Assembly (NCBI GenBank): GCA_018269005.1 | Contig: JAFDVK010000012.1 | Span: 991,420 to 1,055,419, forward strand | Direction: 5' to 3' | Length of the DNA stretch: 64,000 nucleotides | From: Acidobacteriota bacterium | GTDB lineage: Bacteria > Acidobacteriota > Blastocatellia > Pyrinomonadales > Pyrinomonadaceae | Shown: positions 60,576-64,000 of the stretch, piece by piece | Position numbering within the stretch: the first letter of the stretch is position 1 | Layout of the letters: every line of letters starts with the position of its first letter | Notes under the pieces: model-generated | Seen by the model: only the letters and a program-made list of their open reading frames with translations | Database searches by the model: none | What the model was told of the DNA's origin: nothing | Made by a program: the position numbers and the translations under genes

Positions 60576-62013
60576 ACGGAAGGTAGCCCGACGGGACAGG
60601 AACGTCACCGTTCGTGCCGAAGGCCGCCACAAATAGCTGCTGGTCGGATGAACGCAGCCCGTACCAAAGTCCGGTCGAAGGCCGAAAGACAGAAATGTCC
60701 GTCTTTCCGTCGCCGTCAATGTCGTTCGGGGCCGTGATATCGGTCGCGTTTCCGAACTGCGCAGCATAAAATCCGTCAGTTGAACGCATCACATACCAGA
60801 CGCCTGTCGAGGGACGATAGACCGCGATATCGCTGCGGCCGTCTCCGTCGTAGTCACCGACGACCGGCCGATCTTCGGAAAGCCCGAATTGAGCGGTTCG
60901 GAAGCCGGCGGTCGAAGCCTGTATGTACCACACGCCGGTCGACGGCCTAAAGACCGCAAGATCGGCAACACCGTCCGCATCAAAATCACCGGTTGCCGGC
61001 AGATCGGTCGAAAGGCCGAACTGGCGAACGATCAAACCGCTCGTCGAGCCCCAGATATACCAAAGGCCATTCGACGGGCGATATATCGCGACATCGGTCT
61101 TCAGATCGCCGTCATAGTCGGCCTGAACGGGAATGTCGCCATTCTGGCCAAAACCCATAATGAACGTCCCGCCGCCGCTTTTTAGAACGTACCAAGCTCC
61201 GGTCGAGGGGCGGAAAACGGCCCGATCGGTGATGCCGTCGCCGTCATAGTCGCCCGGCGTTATACGGTCGCCGTCCGAGCCGAACTGTATCGCCTGAAAG
61301 CCGCCGTCGCTGCTGTTCAGGCTGTACCATACGCCGGTCGAAGGCCGCCAAACCGCCGTGTCGCTCGCTGTGTCGGCGTCAAAACTTGAGACCGCGGTTC
61401 CCGTCAGCGTGCTCTCGTCCGTCGTATAAATGTAATCTCCCGAAGGCGAACCGCTGCTGTCGGCCGCGTTGCCGGCAGCGTAAAAGCTGATCTTGCCCTT
61501 GCGTGTAGCAGGCGCCGTCCAGTTGAACGTCCACGACTTCGAGCCGAATACCGTCGGCGTGATCCCATCGACCGTGTGCTCGACGTAGGTGCGCGTCTGT
61601 CCGTTGACGAGGCCAATGATCGTCTGTATCTGCGCCGGTGTCTGCGACGGAAGCTGGACGGTGCCGACCTGTTTGCCGTCGCGGTCGATGGCCGTCAACT
61701 GGAAACCGAAGATCGTCGCATCCGACTGGGCCGCATGGACCGTTATCGGAATTACCTGTCCGGGAAGATAGTTCGCCGGAAGGCCCGTGATCGTAACGCT
61801 TCCGGTACCGCTGTTGACCGGAAAACTGGTGTGACACGCAGTGCAGTTCCCCTCGCTCGGAGCTCCGGTGAACGAAGCCGAAGGCCCGAACGCCGATGCC
61901 GAGGTCCGTTCGACTGCGGGATCAAACCCGAGTGACGCCGCCGCAGCGGCGATCGCAACTAATAGGATGACCGAGGCCTTTATGACCGCGATCCGATCGA
62001 AGTTTCTGAACAT
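60574..62013 (-). CDS. Exported Reelin-like/CxxCH protein with FG-GAP (VCBS) repeats
   Basis: A 479-residue protein with a signal peptide (IAVIKASVILLVAIAAAAASLG). Next comes a Reelin-like (choice-of-anchor V) domain at about 40-185 opening with GNCTACHTSFP; C57-x-x-C60-H61 could bind a covalent haem. Residues about 195-475 hold six to seven VCBS/FG-GAP units of about 46 residues, each with DYDGDG.TD.AV(F/Y)RPSTG.WY, the calcium-binding aspartates of integrin-type propellers. Such proteins are surface or secreted propellers of unknown ligand, numerous in Blastocatellia. AGAAGGAG lies 7 bases before ATG 62013, which is preferred to the long upstream frame start. Confidence 0.88.
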   Translation of the reverse strand: MFRNFDRIAVIKASVILLVAIAAAAASLGFDPAVERTSASAFGPSASFTGAPSEGNCTACHTSFPVNSGTGSVTITGLPANYLPGQVIPITVHAAQSDATIFGFQLTAIDRDGKQVGTVQLPSQTPAQIQTIIGLVNGQTRTYVEHTVDGITPTVFGSKSWTFNWTAPATRKGKISFYAAGNAADSSGSPSGDYIYTTDESTLTGTAVSSFDADTASDTAVWRPSTGVWYSLNSSDGGFQAIQFGSDGDRITPGDYDGDGITDRAVFRPSTGAWYVLKSGGGTFIMGFGQNGDIPVQADYDGDLKTDVAIYRPSNGLWYIWGSTSGLIVRQFGLSTDLPATGDFDADGVADLAVFRPSTGVWYIQASTAGFRTAQFGLSEDRPVVGDYDGDGRSDIAVYRPSTGVWYVMRSTDGFYAAQFGNATDITAPNDIDGDGKTDISVFRPSTGLWYGLRSSDQQLFVAAFGTNGDVPVPSGYLP

Positions 62014-62189
62014 GATTGCTACTCCTTCTGTGTGGGTTGGGCTATCGGTTTGACGCCGTTCGGTCTCAAAAAGTCTTATTGATCGTGTTCTAGCAACAAT
62101 ATGCCGAAAGGCACGCGATGTCAATAAACGCGGTTAAACCGCTTATCAGGCCAACCGAGGCGGCTTGCCCCGTGGGCGGTCAGTCCCTG

Positions 62190-62335
62190 TCAGTACCGCC
62201 TGCGTAAGCGGGCGGCCAGCGTTGCAGAAGCCCGCACGTTAGTAAGGGCGTTCAGTGTTAGCCAGATCCGGGCCTGCGTAAGCGGGCGGCCAGCATTGCA
62301 GAAGCCCGCACGTTAGTAAGGGCGTAACACTCAAC
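62190..62335. repeat. Tandem pair of 74-bp REP-like units
   Basis: Unit one has a palindrome at 62196-62215 (CCGCCTGC, GTAA, GCGGGCGG) and TTGCAGAAGCCCGCACGTTA from 62222. Unit two repeats both exactly 74 bases later (TTGCAG at 62296), with the left arm changed to GGGCCTGC. Both parts also occur, more diverged, at 5395-5524. Confidence 0.85.
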
Positions 62336-62546
62336 GCAACTTCCCCCCGAATTGCCACGGCATTTATGCCCTGGAACCGTGCCCCAAAACCAACCTCAGA
62401 GGCGGCTTGTCGCCAATGGCTTCGCATAGCCACGTCGTTTACGGCGTGGGTGACGACGGCAAATAAATCCTCGGAGGCGGCTTGGCCGCCGACAAATCCC
62501 TCTGTCGCTCCTAACGGAGCTCCAAGATTTATATGGCGACCTCTTT

Positions 62547-62606
62547 CCCAGGGTGGCGGCCGAGGCGGCCTTACCCTGGGCTATATTCTTTGTCCCCTAC
62601 GGGGAC
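62547..62606. repeat. Double-hairpin repeat element
   Basis: CCCAGGGT (62547-62554) pairs with ACCCTGGG (62573-62580), enclosing GGCGGCCGAGGCGGCC. Eleven bases later GTCCCC (62592-62597) pairs with GGGGAC (62601-62606). The two-stem layout, with CCCTGGGCTATATTCTTTG between the stems, resembles intergenic repeats that I recall as abundant in several Acidobacteria and Planctomycetes genomes. Confidence 0.65.
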
Positions 62607-63010
62607 TACGCCGGCGCAAACTCGAAGCTCAAATCTGAAATTTGAAATTCGAGATGCAAACCCTTGCGGTCTCTGCGGGGTTTCGCTTGGCGTACTTTGC
62701 GTTTTCAAACAAGATCGTAACGCAAAGAACGCAAAAGAGGCGCAGAGTTCACAAAAGGAAGAAAGCCACGAATTCACGAATCGGAAGCCCTTTCAATCTG
62801 AAACTTAGCAGTGCGGTCGGGCTCGCCCGACCGAGGAGCGTATACCGACCCTTCCGGAGGCGGCGTGCCGCCGACAGATTCTTTTGTCGCGCGCTCGCAC
62901 GCTCCGATATATCCCTAAGGCGAGTGACGGTCGGGACCGGTTGCGTCCTTTGCAACACTTGGGGATCTATGACCCAAGAACCCCTACCGCACTGCTCCGG
63001 CAAGCCGCAA

Positions 63011-63066
63011 TGACCAATGACCAATGACCGATGACCGATGATCAATGAGCAATGAACAACGACCAA
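63011..63066. repeat. Eight 7-bp tandem repeats
   Basis: TGACCAA, TGACCAA, TGACCGA, TGACCGA, TGATCAA, TGAGCAA, TGAACAA, CGACCAA in unbroken 7-base phase. Same period and TGA-leading unit as the tract inside the acyl-CoA synthetase gene at 10423-10495. Confidence 0.9.
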
Positions 63067-63134
63067 CTTTGTCAAAGACCGAACGGCCGTCTCGACCGTG
63101 TTGTCATCATAGCGAACCGACGCGCCCGTTTTGA

Positions 63135-63210
63135 AGCACAAACCGCACGAAACGTATCAAACCGCACAAAATGTATCAAAGTGCACGATTTGCACGAAAT
63201 GCACGAATCG
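63135..63210. repeat. GCAC-rich composite repeat, copy 2
   Basis: The first 55 bases match the copy at 54768 with one difference; after that the 9-base NTGCACGAN units follow in another order. It lies directly behind the 7-bp repeats. Confidence 0.8.
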
Positions 63211-63250
63211 GCGTGACCGTACGGATAACGCTTTTTTATTTGACAAGAAA

Positions 63251-63280
63251 AAGGCTGCCCGAATATCTCCGGGCAGCCTT
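63251..63280 (-). terminator. Rho-independent terminator of the VCBS/P-domain gene
   Basis: On the minus strand AAGGCTGCCCGG, a short loop, then CGGGCAGCCTT followed by further T (CTTTTTCTTG). It is 55 bases behind the stop at 63335. A second perfect hairpin (GCGGAAGGCC, 6-base loop, GGCCTTCCGC at 63296-63321) lies between the stop and this terminator. Confidence 0.85.
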
Positions 63281-63334
63281 ACTTAATTTATGTTCGCGGA
63301 AGGCCGTTGAAGGCCTTCCGCAAAGCGTACCGGG

Positions 63335-64000
63335 TTAGTTGCCCGAGTTGAAGTGGAACGAGAACGCACGGGCAGAGCCGGTGTCGCCACCGCCGTTGTC
63401 CGAGATGTTCACTACCCACGTTCCATCCGCGTTCTGGCCGTCAAAGGCAGACAGCAGATTGTTCGGGGAATAGTCGCCGGATGGGAACTTCGCTGTTGTG
63501 CCGCCACCGACATTACATCCATTCTCCACCGGCGGCAGCCCGCCTTCGTCATTGAGCGTGATCAATGCGAGGTTGTTGTTGCTGCACCCGAAAGACGATG
63601 CCGGCACGCCCGGCCGATCAAAGACCACGACCGACGTCCCGCCCGGAGATGTCAGAGTGATCTTTACATCGCCGACCCAACTGTGATCGATACCACAGTC
63701 GGTATCTCCGACCGCAATGTCACAGGTTCCGCCGGAGACCTGATCGATGCTGAAGTTCAGATCGGAGATGGTACCGACGCCCGAGACGGGAACGTTTATG
63801 TTCACACCTGCCGGATTGTTGTCCGGAATGGCAACTGCCGGGCCTGTGTAGCTGACCGTGACCGCTCCGCCACCACCGCCGCCACCGCCGACGAGGCCGG
63901 GGATGTAAGCGGTCGGGACCGGAATATCGCTGGCCACGCCGAAGCTGATGACCTGGAATCCGGAGGTCGAGCCGTTGATGTACCACGTGCCGCCGCGATA
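63335..64000 (-). CDS. Secreted VCBS-repeat protein with C-terminal P (proprotein convertase) domain, 5' end outside the window
   Basis: The frame is open to the right edge (222 codons visible). Its first visible residues, YRGGTWYINGSTSGFQVISFG, are the end of a VCBS/FG-GAP repeat like those of the neighbouring gene, so the missing part is probably more such repeats and a signal peptide. A Gly-rich linker (VGGGGGGGG) leads to a P domain of about 160 residues: VAIPDNNPAGVNINVPVSG, HSWVGDVKITLTSPGGTSVVVFDRPG, DGTWVVNISDNGGGDTGSARAFSFHF. P domains cap secreted proteases and surface proteins and may aid export or folding. No protease domain is visible here. Confidence 0.88.
   Translation of the reverse strand, partial: YRGGTWYINGSTSGFQVISFGVASDIPVPTAYIPGLVGGGGGGGGAVTVSYTGPAVAIPDNNPAGVNINVPVSGVGTISDLNFSIDQVSGGTCDIAVGDTDCGIDHSWVGDVKITLTSPGGTSVVVFDRPGVPASSFGCSNNNLALITLNDEGGLPPVENGCNVGGGTTAKFPSGDYSPNNLLSAFDGQNADGTWVVNISDNGGGDTGSARAFSFHFNSGN

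Larger units (their letters stand above)
62014..63334. other. 1.3-kb gene-free field of dispersed repeats
   Basis: No frame here has a ribosome site or recognisable protein. The stretch is a patchwork: a tandem pair of REP-like units (62190-62335); several GAGGCGGC...GCCGCC hairpins (about 62157, 62399, 62473, 62854); a CCACG...CGTGG hairpin near 62440; a double hairpin at 62547-62606; a stretch of the form CTTTGCGTTnnCAAAC/AACGCAAAGAACGC (about 62697-62735); 7-bp tandem repeats (63011-63066); a GCAC-rich repeat (63135-63210); and two hairpins behind the last gene. Confidence 0.75.

Noticed and set aside
62190..62335. CRISPR array
   Set aside because: Only two units, the repeat covers nearly the whole 74-base period and there are no unique spacers or cas genes.
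62366..63013. Small genes in the repeat field (90-123 codon frames)
   Set aside because: They translate repeat DNA, have no ribosome sites and overlap each other in several frames.

Overview
The window is about 64 kb of roughly 54-55% G+C bacterial DNA and looks chromosomal. Several features point to Acidobacteriota, most likely class Blastocatellia (Pyrinomonadaceae-like). These are tandem proteins opening with the short motif CPxC...YCLDDG followed by effector modules, secreted proteins built of DYDGDG/RPSTGVWY (FG-GAP/VCBS) repeats, a large number of TPR proteins, and intergenic spacers packed with several families of short dispersed repeats. The taxon is an inference from family content, not from a marker gene. 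I found no rRNA or tRNA gene, CRISPR array, IS transposase or phage module.

Layout. 0-7 kb: the 3' part of an unrecognised helical protein; the ybbP-ybbA ABC exporter genes, divergent from the TesA-type esterase gene; and an unpaired FtsX/MacB-type permease. 7-13 kb: a minus-strand set (acyl-CoA ligase, myo-inositol-phosphate synthase, glucose-6-phosphate isomerase) divergent from an aldehyde dehydrogenase. 13-21 kb: a GT-C membrane glycosyltransferase and four exported TPR or lipoprotein genes in a row. 21-25 kb: a class III aminotransferase, an exported M28 metallopeptidase and a translationally coupled alpha/beta hydrolase. 25-36 kb: four consecutive genes sharing the CPxC...CLDDG N-terminus, carrying a STAND ATPase, FlgO-like domains, a TolB-type propeller and TPRs in different combinations.

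36-50 kb: a cluster that encodes the whole reductive pyrimidine catabolic route. It has dihydropyrimidinase, an NCS1 nucleobase permease, beta-ureidopropionase, a Rid-family protein and the two subunits of NAD-dependent dihydropyrimidine dehydrogenase (PreT, PreA). The aminotransferase at 21 kb is a plausible enzyme for the product beta-alanine. The cluster also holds an exported di-haem cytochrome, a beta-lactamase-family hydrolase, a GNAT enzyme, and three two-gene toxin-antitoxin-like modules: an AbiEii-type pair behind dihydropyrimidinase, and BrnT/BrnA plus UPF0175/DUF3368-PIN between preT and preA.

51-64 kb: a TPR protein and an exported GH9-polysaccharide deacetylase fusion on the minus strand; the complete type IV pilus alignment/secretin operon pilMNOPQ ending at a strong terminator; a Reelin-like/VCBS protein with a CxxCH motif; a 1.3 kb gene-free repeat field; and the 3' end of a VCBS/P-domain secreted protein running off the right edge.

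The most unusual signals are repeat-based. One roughly 30-bp sequence occurs in the same reading frame inside three unrelated or paralogous proteins. Degenerate 7-bp tandem tracts occur both inside an acyl-CoA ligase gene and between genes. A palindromic repeat keeps a GNRA-type loop in all copies. Together with the passenger toxin-antitoxin pairs, they suggest active small-repeat dispersal in this genome.
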